Source of the DNA: Daphnia carinata
Taxonomy: Eukaryota > Arthropoda > Branchiopoda > Diplostraca > Daphniidae
Assembly: GCF_022539665.2 (NCBI RefSeq)
Contig: NC_081338.1
Location: 7,986,446 to 8,050,445, forward strand
Length of the DNA stretch: 64,000 bases
Direction of reading: 5' to 3'
Position 1 is the first letter of the stretch, and the number at the start of each line of letters is the position of its first letter. Shown here one piece after another: positions 21,841 through 32,300 of the stretch. Under the pieces are notes generated by a model that searched no databases, was not told the origin of the DNA, and saw nothing but the letters and a program-made list of their open reading frames with translations. The position numbers and the translations under genes are program-made.

Positions 21841-23389
21841 CAGCAAAGAAGAGTTTCAAATATTTTTTCTTTTTTCTAAATAAACGTTGTTAAAAAAAGA
21901 GAATTTAAACCATGTTTTAAATCGTTTTCGAAAAGACCTCTTAGGTTTTGATTCAATATGAAAAAGCTTTATTAAAGATCACCATACGTAAAAATGATGT
22001 TATATAATTGAACTGTCGTTGAAAAAAATTATTTGGTTAAAAATTTGACCATGGCGAATGAAATGACAAACTGTTAAACACATTACATAATACATTGTAC
22101 ATTGCAATATATTTATCTCATCAATTGTTACTCAATTTTCAACATACGTTACAATAATAATTTTAATTTTTAATTATTTTTTAATTACATAATTACAATT
22201 CCTAACATTATTCATCTTATTTGTGTCAAAACTAGATTAAAATACCTTATCTCCTCGTTCATCCTACAAAGCTAGATAATGCCATTACCAATAAACCAAT
22301 CTTAATAATGATAAAAGTAAATACATTCGGCAATTGCTCGAAGTGCCAAAATTCCTGACTCTTTTTATCTCCCAATCCACACAGAAAAGTGTCTCCTTCA
22401 GAATGATAAAGGAACAGGTAGCAAATTGTCTTTAAAAACATTTGCTAAAACTTCAAAAGTTGTTTGTGTTAAAATGGGGAAGATTAGGTAACCATTTACG
22501 GCCAAGAACCCATTAACCAAAATAAACTACAGTAAATGTAAACTTGCCTGATATTCTTCTGATGTCTCACTCGAGTAGACGTTACTTTAACAATCGCCAA
22601 CTGAATTCAAATTTAGCATTGAGAGGTAACGCAATGTTTGCCATATTATTTTGTTGTTTTTTAAATAATTCACAATTATTATCTAAAACGGACTTTAAAA
22701 ACTTACTGTAATGTTTAAACTATATCCTTGTAAAAAACTCCTTCAATAATCAAAGTTATTATATAAAAAGATTTTTGAGATGAAACCATTCCCCGGTGTT
22801 TACGGAAAGACTACTGAAATGATAAACAATGGTAGCTTCGACTTTCCAATTTTCGCATGCTGATTCAGCATTTCAGCTAGTCATCGTTTAGTTGTTCATG
22901 GTGCAGTTTATTGTCTGTGCTGTGTATGTGCTGCGTCTGGAGTTTTCTTGTAACATTAAGTAAATTTCGCGTTTGGAACTTTTCTCGTTAGGAACTAGTG
23001 CTTCTGTTACTCTGTGGGCTACTGCCATCTTCCAATTTTGTGTGTGCTGTGCCGTTCCGGATTACTTTCAGTGCCTAAGTGCTTCTCTCGATCCTGTCCA
23101 GCGGCCTGCTCTGTTCCTGTCCAGCTGCGTAGTCTTCCTACTGAGGCCCCTTACTTAGATTATTAAAATGGATCAGTTTTTTATTTGTCTTCCAAACTTG
23201 AAAGTTACATGTTGTATCTTATATGTCGGTATATGTCAATACAAAGAAATTTCTCACCCTAATTCCATCGTTGTGTTACATTATTTATTATTCATATTTT
23301 ACTTTAGCCAGGAATGCTTAAACAAAGGTATTTCCTTTGCTTTACAAAGGTAATTCTCACATGTTCAGAGCATGTCCTTTTCCCGCCCA
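21841..23389. other. AT-rich intron DNA, no gene seen
   Basis: Rest of the long beta-spectrin intron. Very A/T-rich with short open frames only. No transposon signature was recognised. Confidence 0.5.
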
Positions 23390-23560
23390 ACAGGACGTCC
23401 TTCGGATATCAATCGGCATATTCCCGGGAGGTCTTCTAATATTCCGTCGGCATCCGATGGACATCCAACCAGGAGGTCGGGCAGTTCCACGGATGTCCGT
23501 AAGATGTCACCGTTATCCAAATAGGATATACCACGAATGTCCGTGGGACCGAATTGTGCT
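23390..23560. repeat. GGACGTCC/GGATGTCC-rich island 3
   Basis: Contains AGGACGTCCT, GGACATCC, GGATGTCCG and AATGTCCG, spaced irregularly. It lies about 60 bp before the beta-spectrin exon at 23621. Confidence 0.55.
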
Positions 23561-24036
23561 ATGTGGGGCAGTCATTGGTTGGGATTGATGTTAATCATTT
23601 GGAATCTTTTCTTATCATAGCACACCATTGATGAGGTGGAAAATTTGATCAAGAAACACGAGGCGTTTGATAAATCTGCGGCCGCCCAAGAAGAACGCTT
23701 CGCTGCCCTCGAGAGATTGATGACGGTAAGCTTGAACTCATTTCAATACTTTGATCTTATTGACTTCCAAATGAAGAACAATTTAGTCTACATTCTTTGT
23801 CTTATTAAAAAAACTGTAGTTAGACATTGCTTGACGGCCTGTGGCTTTTGGTTTCATTCTGTCTCTACAAGAATTTATTTAGAATGTCCGGTAGATTTCT
23901 TTCTGTCATCCACTTGTTTTATTACGAGAATCTTCTTTTTTGTTTCTTTCACGTCTTTTTCGATGTTCTTTTTTTTTCTATGTTGTCATTTCTGTTATCG
24001 CTTTGTCAATCTTGGTTCTGTTACACACACAAAGCT

Positions 24037-24124
24037 GGGGCTTAGGGAACAAGAGAAACTTTTGGGCGAAGACGGCGAACCCTACGGTCAACATTTCGAT
24101 GGGTACAATCGTCCCGAAGACACG
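24037..24124 (+). other. Possible further beta-spectrin-like exon (weak)
   Basis: After a long pyrimidine-rich tract and a CAAAG acceptor-like site there is an open stretch in phase 0 relative to the exon ending at 23725, beginning LGLREQEKLLGEDGEP and ending before GTAGCT. Position and phase would suit the linker after the last spectrin repeat, and the start vaguely resembles its LELLEVRRQ. The donor is poor and the rest matches nothing I know. Confidence 0.25.
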
Positions 24125-24499
24125 GTAGCTTTTTTCCACCTTTTCCACCGGCTTTCTTTTTTTTTTTTTTTTTTTGTTTCAGCAGCATGCATTTCTACGC
24201 TCTACTTGTGCGGTCTTAGTGGTGTTATTCCTTCGTTGTTGTCATGTTCACTTCACTTTAGATGGAATGGATTTAATCGAAACTCAAAAATAAATATTGA
24301 CTTATGGTTTTGCAATGGGCTTTACTCAACCCTACTTTTATGTAGTTGCTACCAGCTTGCTAAGTTTAGTCTTGTACAACAATCATGTCGCCATTTCGTG
24401 AAATGTTTTACTCTTACCTTTTTAATTGATCCTGATTCGGTTTCGCTTAAACTTCTTAAAATCATGTATCAACTTGTTTTTGGTTCTCACTGTAAAGGA

Positions 24500-24950
24500 T
24501 TTTCAAGATGACGTACATCAACTTTTCTTAAAGCGAGAGTTCCCTGTGATGGTGTTTTCTCCTGTGTCCGCCCATGAGTCATAAGTCACCCAAAAAAGAA
24601 ACGGGTTTGAATTTTATGATTGATGATTCACCTGGAATAATCGGCTTCTCGGACAAGGTATGCATCCCTTCGTTTTTGTTTACCATCATTGCCTCCATAA
24701 TTATGCCTTTATGTTTGAAAATTTAATAGGTACATTGAGACCAGATTTAATTGAATCAGCTTCGCATATGGCTTCCTCCCGTGCTGACGCCATCAAAACC
24801 GCGCCGGGCTTAGAATTTGAGTAATTTTTTGCTTAATTATTTGTATTTTGCAAAAATAAATAAAATATAATTAAATTACAAGCAATTTATGGATTTATTT
24901 TAATTGGAAGCTATTTCCAATACAAATTTTCCTGCGTTCTTTGGCTGTCG
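24500..24950. other. Unassigned DNA with one weak exon-like stretch
   Basis: A stretch from an ATG at 24573 (MSHKSPKKETGLNF..) ends at a donor-like GACAAG|GTATGC (24657/24658). No known protein resembles it, so I do not call a gene. Confidence 0.25.
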
Positions 24951-25220
24951 AGATCCGGTCATTCCCCGGATGTTCCAATACCTACGTTCACTGAACGTAC
25001 GGATTTGCCATCCTGCAGACGTCCAACTAAGGACGTCGTAGTACTCCCAACTATGGACGTTACCAGGACGTCCAATTAATTACGTCCGTAGGACGTCCTC
25101 CAATGGACGTCCCTAAAACCGGACATTAGGACATTCTAGTGACGTAAATCTGCCGTCAGAATGGGACGTCCCGATCGGACAGCCAGGACGTAGATGGGAT
25201 GTCCCTGGGACGGACAAAGG
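24950..25220. repeat. GGACGTCC-rich island 4
   Basis: The densest island: GACGTCC, GGACGT and ACGTCC words recur every 10-25 bp, ending in GATGTCCCTGGGACG, which also occurs in the tandem units at 15.1-15.4 kb. It stops where BEL/Pao pol sequence on the minus strand begins. Confidence 0.6.
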
Positions 25221-25239
25221 CTAGTAGGGAGGTTGCAGC

Positions 25240-25690
25240 CTATTTTGTCGATCCTTTCTCTCCCGAGTCTGTCTTGGCGGACGAGTTGGATTCGAGGAGA
25301 TACAGTTCCGTGATTCCCCTACGGCAAATTTCCGTTGGAAACTGAACGCCCACCGTTCTAACGCATCCATCCGCATCAGGAAATACCGTCTTGACATGAC
25401 CAATGTTCCATGTTCTACGGTCAAATATTTTGTTGATCTCCATGACCACGCCTCCCACTTCGAAAGCCGACTGACGAGTCTTCCATTTCATCCTTGCAGC
25501 TAACGATTGTAGATATACAGTCTTCCACATACTCCAGATGAGGTGCAGGACCCGTTTGAGGTAACGCTAATGGTCTCTTGGCGACACACCAGCAAAGGAT
25601 CCAGCTGAAGGGTATGCCGTCGGTGCTCGATTCAGGAAGTTGTTATCGGAAATTTCCGTCCTTTTGATAAGTCGAAGCCTCCCTAATTTA
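25240..25690 (-). pseudogene. BEL/Pao pol C-terminal fragment
   Basis: The minus-strand frame from about 25530 reads YLQSLAARMKWKTRQSAFEVGG, WNIGHVKTVFPDADGCVRTV and RRGITELYLLES. This is the conserved C-terminal domain that follows the integrase in BEL/Pao (compare the end of the element at 1-4532). Upstream similarity continues weakly to about 25680. No catalytic core is present. It points away from the BEL LTR and gag at 25738, so the two fragments do not form one simple element. Confidence 0.75.
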
Positions 25691-25737
25691 AATTTTACTA
25701 GTTTATTTTTAAGTATATTTCAAAACGCAGATATTGA

Positions 25738-25980
25738 TGTGCTATCCCCTCAGGGCTGATGCGCAAAATGTGTTGCGTTTCCTACCCCTCATCTAAATCA
25801 AGATCTTGGTCTAAGTATTAAGAGTAGTAACCTTTTTTTCTTTGAGAGGACAGGACGCGTTTTGTAAACGGCCTAGTCCCATGTTTGTGTCGCATCACCC
25901 TTGTGGAAGGAAAATGAAGAGTCTGCTCCATAAATCAAGCAAATTTACAGTAGGTTATTGTCGAGAGAACGTCTTTGACA
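25738..25980 (+). repeat. BEL/Pao 5' LTR, probable
   Basis: The segment begins TGTGCTATCC, ends TTTGACA and is followed 4 bp later by TGGTGCCGTCACCAGGAT (25985-26002), the kind of primer site seen in BEL/Pao elements. A BEL gag start follows at 26.3 kb. No second copy is present, so the edges rest on TG..CA ends and the primer site. Confidence 0.6.
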
Positions 25981-26265
25981 TTTTTGGTGCCGTCACCAGG
26001 ATTCGGGACCTTGTGTGTTAGCGTCACAAACGGTTCCGACAGACTTTATTGGGAGAGGCAAATCTCAAACCACTGAGCGTTGGCATCACCACACGTGGCG
26101 ATCAAGACACCCCTGCAGCAGCAGGCGTCATTCAAACACAACGTAAGATCGTCCACCTTCATCCACCTTCATCCACATTCGTCAACACCTTATCAACATC
26201 CATCAGAGTTGAAGCCACGCTTATAGGTCCACACTATTAATTTCAAGCAAAGTAGATTTCCGCAA

Positions 26266-26760
26266 GTGGAGGTTTTCTCTATTGTCTCAGTGGCGGACCG
26301 AACGCGTTTGCTAACTTTGAGGAGCGGAAATAGAATAATTGCTGCCCGATTAATAGAAAGACTTAACAACATCTTTGGAAATGTTGATATGGAACCAGGG
26401 CGGAAAATTCACAAGCTCGACATCAAGTTAATAGAGCTTAGAGCACGTTATGAGGCGCTGGAGGAAATGAATCAGCAAATTTTGCAAGGGACAGATGAAG
26501 AGGATTTGCAGGAGGAAATTGAGGCCACCGATGTTGAAAACAGCGCAGTTCAAGACGCTGGTGATGTATGTCGATATAGGATCAAAGTACTGCGCCGTGC
26601 AAACCCAGACGATGATTCCAGTCTACAACAAGCGTCAAAGTTCCCTTCTCGAACAACTAGTCGACCAAAAATCCCTTTGCCACGTTTCAATGGCGATATT
26701 CTACAATGACAGTGTTTCTGGCAAGCTTTCGTTGCCGAAATTGAGAGCGACGAATAGCTA
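26266..26760 (+). pseudogene. BEL/Pao gag N-terminal fragment
   Basis: The frame carries the BEL gag start: RSGNRIIAARLIERLN, KIHKLDIKLIELRARYEALEEMNQ, a glutamate-rich linker, then RPKIPLPRFNGDILQ. After this the Trp codon of the usual LQWQ motif is a TGA (26707-26709); similarity goes on in the same region to about 26755 and ends abruptly. It follows the LTR and primer site in the right order. The coiled, acidic N-terminus is typical of BEL gag. Truncated: nothing of pol follows here. Confidence 0.8.
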
Positions 26761-27269
26761 GCTGGGAGGGGAGGCCGGGGCTACACCGGTCAGGAGTTAT
26801 AGGGATGGTTTAATAAACATTGACTGATATATAACCTAATCATCGAAATCGCATTAATTTTAATATGCGACATGGAAATTTTCGCTTTGCATACCCTTGA
26901 TTCAAAACAAGATCATTCATTTATTATTGTTAGATTCATTTTTTCCGTAGAAAAATAGCTCTTCTTTTCTAGAAAATTATCCCTAGTTAGGAAATTTGAT
27001 TATGTTTTGTGATTGCGCATATTTTCGAAATTGCGGATAGGAACCCTATTGGGGTTAGACCGTTCAATGTCTTTTATAGTTTTTTTCAGCTTGTTAAAAG
27101 CTTGTTAACCGGTGACCTTCGAATGACTCCGTTTGCTTCCAGTGATGAATCATGACATATTGAATCATGATTCATGATACATTGGTATTCCTTCAGTTTT
27201 ATGTTTGACTTTATTAAGATAAGACGCGACATTATTTGCGCAAAACCGACTCTGTCTGACCTGACGGGA
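26761..27269. other. Unassigned AT-rich DNA
   Basis: No gene recognised. Contains a short run of CATGATTCATGA-type inverted words near 27148-27178. Confidence 0.4.
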
Positions 27270-27960
27270 AGACACTGAAGCATGCCGTGTCTACCCTATT
27301 AAGTGGCCAAATGACACTGCGGCAAGCAGCGGAGGCATTTAAAGTGAAGCGCAGTACGCTAAGTGAGTATAAGAAAAAAGTGCAATGTTTTCATGGTGGA
27401 ACCTTGCCTCCAGTACTTTAGCGAATGGAACATTTGCGATAACTTTTAAGCGTTTCAACGGAGGTCAAACTAGTGCAATATTTACTGCAATGTGCACGGA
27501 TAAATCATCGATTAACTCCAGTGTAAGTCCAGAAACTTGCTTTTCAGTATGCCGAATCCAACGCCCCTAAATTTCCAGGGCAATGGCGAATTAATGGAAT
27601 GGCAGGTGAAGATTGGTTTTCCGGGTTCCTGAAACGCTACGAAGGGCTTTCAGTCCGAGCACCGGAACCCACCAGCCAAGCGCGTGCATCGGCCTTTAAC
27701 AGGATTGTCGTTGATCGCTTCTTCACCAAATGGTGCAAGTCTACGAGGAACGTGATATGGCTCCATCACAAATTTGGAATACGGATGAGACAGGCATCTG
27801 AACGGTAATGAAATCAACTCGCGTAGTTCTCCAACTGGCCAAAAACAAGATTAGCTAAGGATTTCTGGTAAATGCGGCGAAACAACGACAGTAGTAGGGT
27901 TTGGTTACTTCGCAAACATAGCGTAAAACAAATAACTTTTGCGGAAAGAGGATCTGTGGT
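27270..27960 (+). pseudogene. pogo/Tigger-like (Tc1/mariner superfamily) transposase relic
   Basis: Three pieces in order, in shifting frames. First, a psq-type helix-turn-helix (MTLRQAAEAFKVKRSTLSEY). Second, a CENP-B-type DNA-binding segment (GEDWFSGFLKRYEGLSVRAPEPTS..ASAFNRIVVDRFFTKW). Third, the start of the DDE domain (SQIWNTDETGI..TVMKSTRVV). The family moves DNA by cut and paste at TA sites. Stops and frameshifts lie between the pieces and the rest of the catalytic domain is missing. I did not find terminal inverted repeats. Confidence 0.8.
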
Positions 27961-28029
27961 ATCTTTGGCCTAACCGGATACTCAATAAATCAAATGAGTC
28001 CTGTCTCCGATTATTGTCAGTTACAGTTG

Positions 28030-28870
28030 TTCAGTCAGTGTGTGTGTTACATCGTGTAACGGGAGGATCACCTCTGATACTCCACTCACCCCTACGGCAA
28101 ATACAATACCTTCACCACCATCGCTTAAACTTATTGCCCTTCTTCCGAGCTCTCGATCAATCGTCAATTTATGGAGAAGGTTTTAATAGAGCAACTCCGA
28201 AAGGAGTGCCACTAACGCCCGTATCATTATGTCAAAAAACGGTCTTCAACAACTCCCAACCGGATCGTCTACAACTGCTCCAATAAAGGTGGGAATGGTG
28301 TGGGTTTCAATGATTGCATGCAAACCGGTGTGCCTCTTCACACCGACCAAGTTCATCTTTTTATTTGATTCCTAGTTAACACTATAGGCTTGATTGCCGA
28401 TGTCTAAAAAGCCTTTCATCACATCGGTATTGATGAGCCAGATCGCGACTATCTACGATAGATGTGGCTATCAGATCCACAGGATCCAATTTCATCATTG
28501 GACACATATCGTTTTAAAGTAGTTCCGTTCGGTGCATAATCATCGCCATTTGTCCTAAACTCTGTCATCATGCACCAATCTCTCGAAAATTGGATCCTCA
28601 GTTGCTACCAATATGCAGCGAAGTGTTTTTGTGGACAACATCATCAGCGGTTGTGAATGTAACAGTTAGGTCGAAAGTTATTTTCATGACTGCAGTGCGA
28701 ATCTACTACTTCAAGCTTAGGGGTTCAGGGATCGCAACATGGAGAAAAAACTAGAAGTGAAAAGAGTAATCAACACTTCATATGAATCAAAAACACTTGT
28801 TCAAGTTGATCCTAACTAAAACAGCTTCGCTCAGCATAGGGTATGGAAGGTCGTTAGTAGGGTAGCTCCG
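28030..28870 (+). pseudogene. BEL/Pao reverse transcriptase relic
   Basis: With several stops, the strand still reads RIVYNCSNKGGNGVGFNDCMQTG, LIADV*KAFHHIGIDEPDRDYLR and TYRFKVVPFGA, then FVDNIISGCE. These correspond to Pao RT motifs with an YVDD-like FVDN box. This is a heavily decayed pol fragment, separate in frame and position from the gag piece at 26.3 kb, though both are on the same strand and could derive from one element. Confidence 0.7.
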
Positions 28871-29067
28871 AATTTCCACGGTGAGCTATATCCTTATTAC
28901 TCTGTTTAGGGCGTCATAATTTTGTAACTAGATTGTGATAACCTATGGCGGGCGGAGCCGAATAGTAGCGAGGTAAGTGAGACAAACGTTGAAGTTGCGT
29001 GTGACATTTGTATTTGCCCTTAGCTGCCTGCCTTCCCGTGTTAGGTGGGATCTCCTGCAATGACTAC

Positions 29068-29163
29068 TGTTATAGCCTTGAAGTGTCTTGGTCAACTGCG
29101 CTTGTATTCTTAGTTCCTCTCTCTGCTCAGCTCCCCTACCGGGTGTGTGAGCACACTACAACA
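29068..29163 (-). repeat. Gypsy-B 3' LTR
   Basis: Identical to 33547-33642. Preceded in minus orientation by the purine tract GAAAAAGGGAGA (29164-29175). Confidence 0.95.
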
Positions 29164-29343
29164 TCTCCCTTTTTCACATCCACAATGCGACAACACAGAC
29201 GAGAGTAACAATGAGAAACGAATTGACATAAACGAGGCAGCACTACGACAATGAACATGATAACACTGACAACGAGTTAGACTGGCGACCGGAACAGGAG
29301 AGCGAGAGAGAGATAGGTTAATATGCATTGGACTCAGTTTTGT

Positions 29344-32300
29344 TTAGAATATACTTTTCCCGACCGAGTTTGAAACTGTACCAGCCTCTGCTGCCGACCA
29401 GCTGGTTCTACGGCCTGTTGAGCGTTGTTGTTGTTGGGTGACGGTCGGTGTTACCTGGTTGGCCAGCTTAGGTTCTCGTTGGCGGGGCTCCTCGGCGACC
29501 ACTCGACCAGCGGGCCCTTGTGGTGTTAGAACTCGGCGTTTAGGAACGTCCAACAGATCTCGCCAAGGGGAGCTGACTTGCTGACCAGGACGGTCGGCTA
29601 TGCGGCGTACTACTGGTGGCAACTTGTCGACGTTAATTGCGCTCCTGTTGCGCCTGAAGGAACGTCCATCACTCGTTTTGACCAGGTATGAGTTTGGCTC
29701 TGGGCAGACTTCCGTTACCACGCCTCTTAGCCAGATACCTGAGACTAGTACTCGCACGTACTGGCCTACACGCAGTGATGAACACCGAATATCTGGGACA
29801 TACCTATGGAAGAACGACGCTTCCGCTTGCTTTTTCTGCAGCTGCTGAACCACTCTGGTTGCTGGGACTGCTGCCGGTTGAAGTTTGGGCCGTAAGAACG
29901 GCAGAGCACCGCGCAAATTTCGGCTTTGCAACAGCACCGCTGGCGACGGAAGGGACTCTGACAGTGGAGTTGAGCGAATTGCCGCCAAAGCTTCAGACAG
30001 CGTTCTCTCTTCTTGAAGCATCTTCAGAAGTGTCCTTTTGACAGTTTGGATATGACGTTCCGGCAGGCCATTGGAGCGGGGGTACTCTGGACTCGACGTT
30101 ACGAGGCGGCAGTTATGTCGAGCGCAAAATGCCCTCATCTCAGCGTTTGCGAAGTGGGTCCCATTGTCTGTTTTGATGACTTCTGGTGACCCAAAATCGG
30201 CGAATATTCTGTCAAGCTCCATAACTGTTGCCGCCGCTGACAGATCTTTTACCTGAGCTGCACACGGCCACTTGCTGTAGGCATCTACCGTCAACAAATA
30301 TGACCGTCCCTGGAACTTGAAGATATCAGCCGATACGAACTGAAATGGGTATACAGGCAGTTCTACGGGGTATAGCGGCTGTGACGGGTTGCGGGTTCGA
30401 TTTGACTGACAGATGTTGCAGCTCGCTACGACATTTTTGACTTGATCCTCACATCCCGGCCAATAAATCGCCGATCTGGCTCTCAACACACACTTAGTTT
30501 CGCCGAAATGGCCACTGTGAATGCCTTTTAGCACCTCCTGCCGTAGTGACGTGGGAACTATTAAGCGCTCTTTATACAGGAGCAACCCGTCCACCTCAGC
30601 AATATCATGTTTCACTGTCCAGTAAGGTTTTGCAGGAACCGGGCATTGGCTTTTATGGTCTGGCCATCCTTTTAAGGTTAGTTTCTTTACTAGCTGTAAC
30701 GTTGGGTCCTCCGCCGTTGCTTCTGCGTATCGAGCGCGTGTGTCAGCTGCCGGGGCTATCTGATGTAACACGAAGAACACTTGTTCTTCACACAATTGGG
30801 TGACATCATCTTGATACTGATTGGGCACAGGGGCCCTGCTTAGAGCATCAGCAACGAATAACTCTTTTCCCGGCTTATACCGGAGGCTAAAATCGAACCG
30901 CTGGAGTTGTAGTCTCATGCGCTGGATTCTGGGAGAACTGGCGGCTATTGGCTTTTCCAACAGACCAATTAACGGGTTGTGGTCCGTTTCCACTACTACG
31001 GGCTGTCCAAACACGTACTGCCGAAAGCGCATAAGCCCAAACTGGACCGCCAACAGCTCCTTTTCAATTTGAAAATATCTCTTTTGTGTAGGCGTAAGAG
31101 AGGTGGACGCGTATGCTACCGGTTGGCCATCCTGCAACAATACAGCCCCGATTCCTATAGACGAGGCGTCAGCTGAGACCACCACTGGCTTCGACGGGTC
31201 GAACAGACGTAACACTGGAAGCGTGGTCACCGCAGTCTTAATCTTCTTCATGACCGCCTTCTGTGGCTCTTCCCAAGTCCAGGCTGTGTCATCTTTTAAC
31301 AGATCCCTAAGTGGACGGGTGAGGCTAGCAAGGTTCTGACAAAACTTGTCGAGATAAGTAACCATACCCAGCAGGCGGACGAGGCCCTTTTTGTCTTCGG
31401 GCTCCGGCATGTTTACGATAGCTTTAACTTTTTCTGGGTCCACTTTTAGTGCCCCTTCCGTTATTACGTGTCCTAGCCAGGGGAGTTCTTTTTCGAAGAA
31501 CCGGCACTTTGACAGTTGCAGCTTTAGGTTATGCTTTCTGCAGCGAACGAGCACTTGTCTAAGGTTAACTTCCACTTCTTGGAGTGTTTCTCCTACTACT
31601 AGAAAATCGTCGAAATAAATAAGCGCACCCTTCAAATCACCAAACAAACTAGCCATTGTTTCTATATAAACTTCTGGTGCAGACTTGATTCCGAAAGGCA
31701 TTCTGAGGAACCTGTACCGGCCCCTTGGTGTTGCCATGGTGCAGAGGTAAGACGCTTCTTCTGTTAGCGGTATTTGATAGAAACCCGACGCCGCATCAAG
31801 ACTACAGAAGTACTTGGCGTTTCCGATTTTCGCAAAGAGCTGTTCGGCTGTGGGCACCGTGAAGTGTTGTCTTTGGATCGCTTTGTTGAGGGCAGACGGA
31901 TCCAAGCACACCCGGACGTCTCCATTTGGCTTTCCGACAACCACCATTCTGCTTACCCACTCAGTCGGCTCCGTAACAGGTGTAATTATGTGATTTTTGA
32001 CCATCTCGTCAAGCTTGTTGAACACTGTCTTCTCTAACTTGAACGGCAGGCGGCTTGCTGCAGAAACTGTTGGCTGGATCCTACCTTCTCCCGTGATGAG
32101 CTTGATGTCGTGCGCTACTGGCAGCCTTCCCAACTGGTTACTAAAAACGTCACTAAACTCAAACACTATTGTAGGACACTTATCAACAGGCAACGGCTTT
32201 ATCACATGCACTCTGTGGATGAGGTTCAGCCGCTCGCATGTGCGAAGTCCCAGTATGGCAGGCTGTCCCGGCTCATCCACCACTACGAAGCTTACTTTGT

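Larger units (their letters stand above)
16080..23725 (+). pseudogene. Beta-spectrin gene segment (late spectrin repeats), decayed and interrupted by Copia
   Basis: Five exon pieces fit successive parts of the last spectrin repeats of beta-spectrin. 16080-16130 (VELLMNNHQTLK) is followed after the Copia insertion by 21273-21356 (DNFSAWIALGKELLSRGHHA). Then come 21425-21509 (IKEKLVTLTNQRNSMLHR), 21575-21666 (LEVYQFARYAAVAEGWLMAQ) and 23621-23725 (IDEVENLIKKHEAF). The last four are joined by GT..AG introns with matching phases; intron lengths are 68, 65 and 1954 nt. Damage: a TAG in place of Trp in MLHR-W-EERWEH, loss of frame at the Copia site even with the target duplication removed, and RD changed to RY. 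Beta-spectrin is a membrane-skeleton cross-linker. Here it is most likely a pseudogene or decayed duplicate; no actin-binding or PH domain is visible. Confidence 0.85.

Noticed and set aside
24037-24660. Two more exons completing the spectrin gene
   Set aside because: Kept only as weak notes: donor sites are poor and the sequences do not match the spectrin tail or PH domain.
27148-27180. CATGATTCATGA-type inverted words as a transposon end
   Set aside because: Short and AT-rich; no matching partner at the other side of the Tigger relic.
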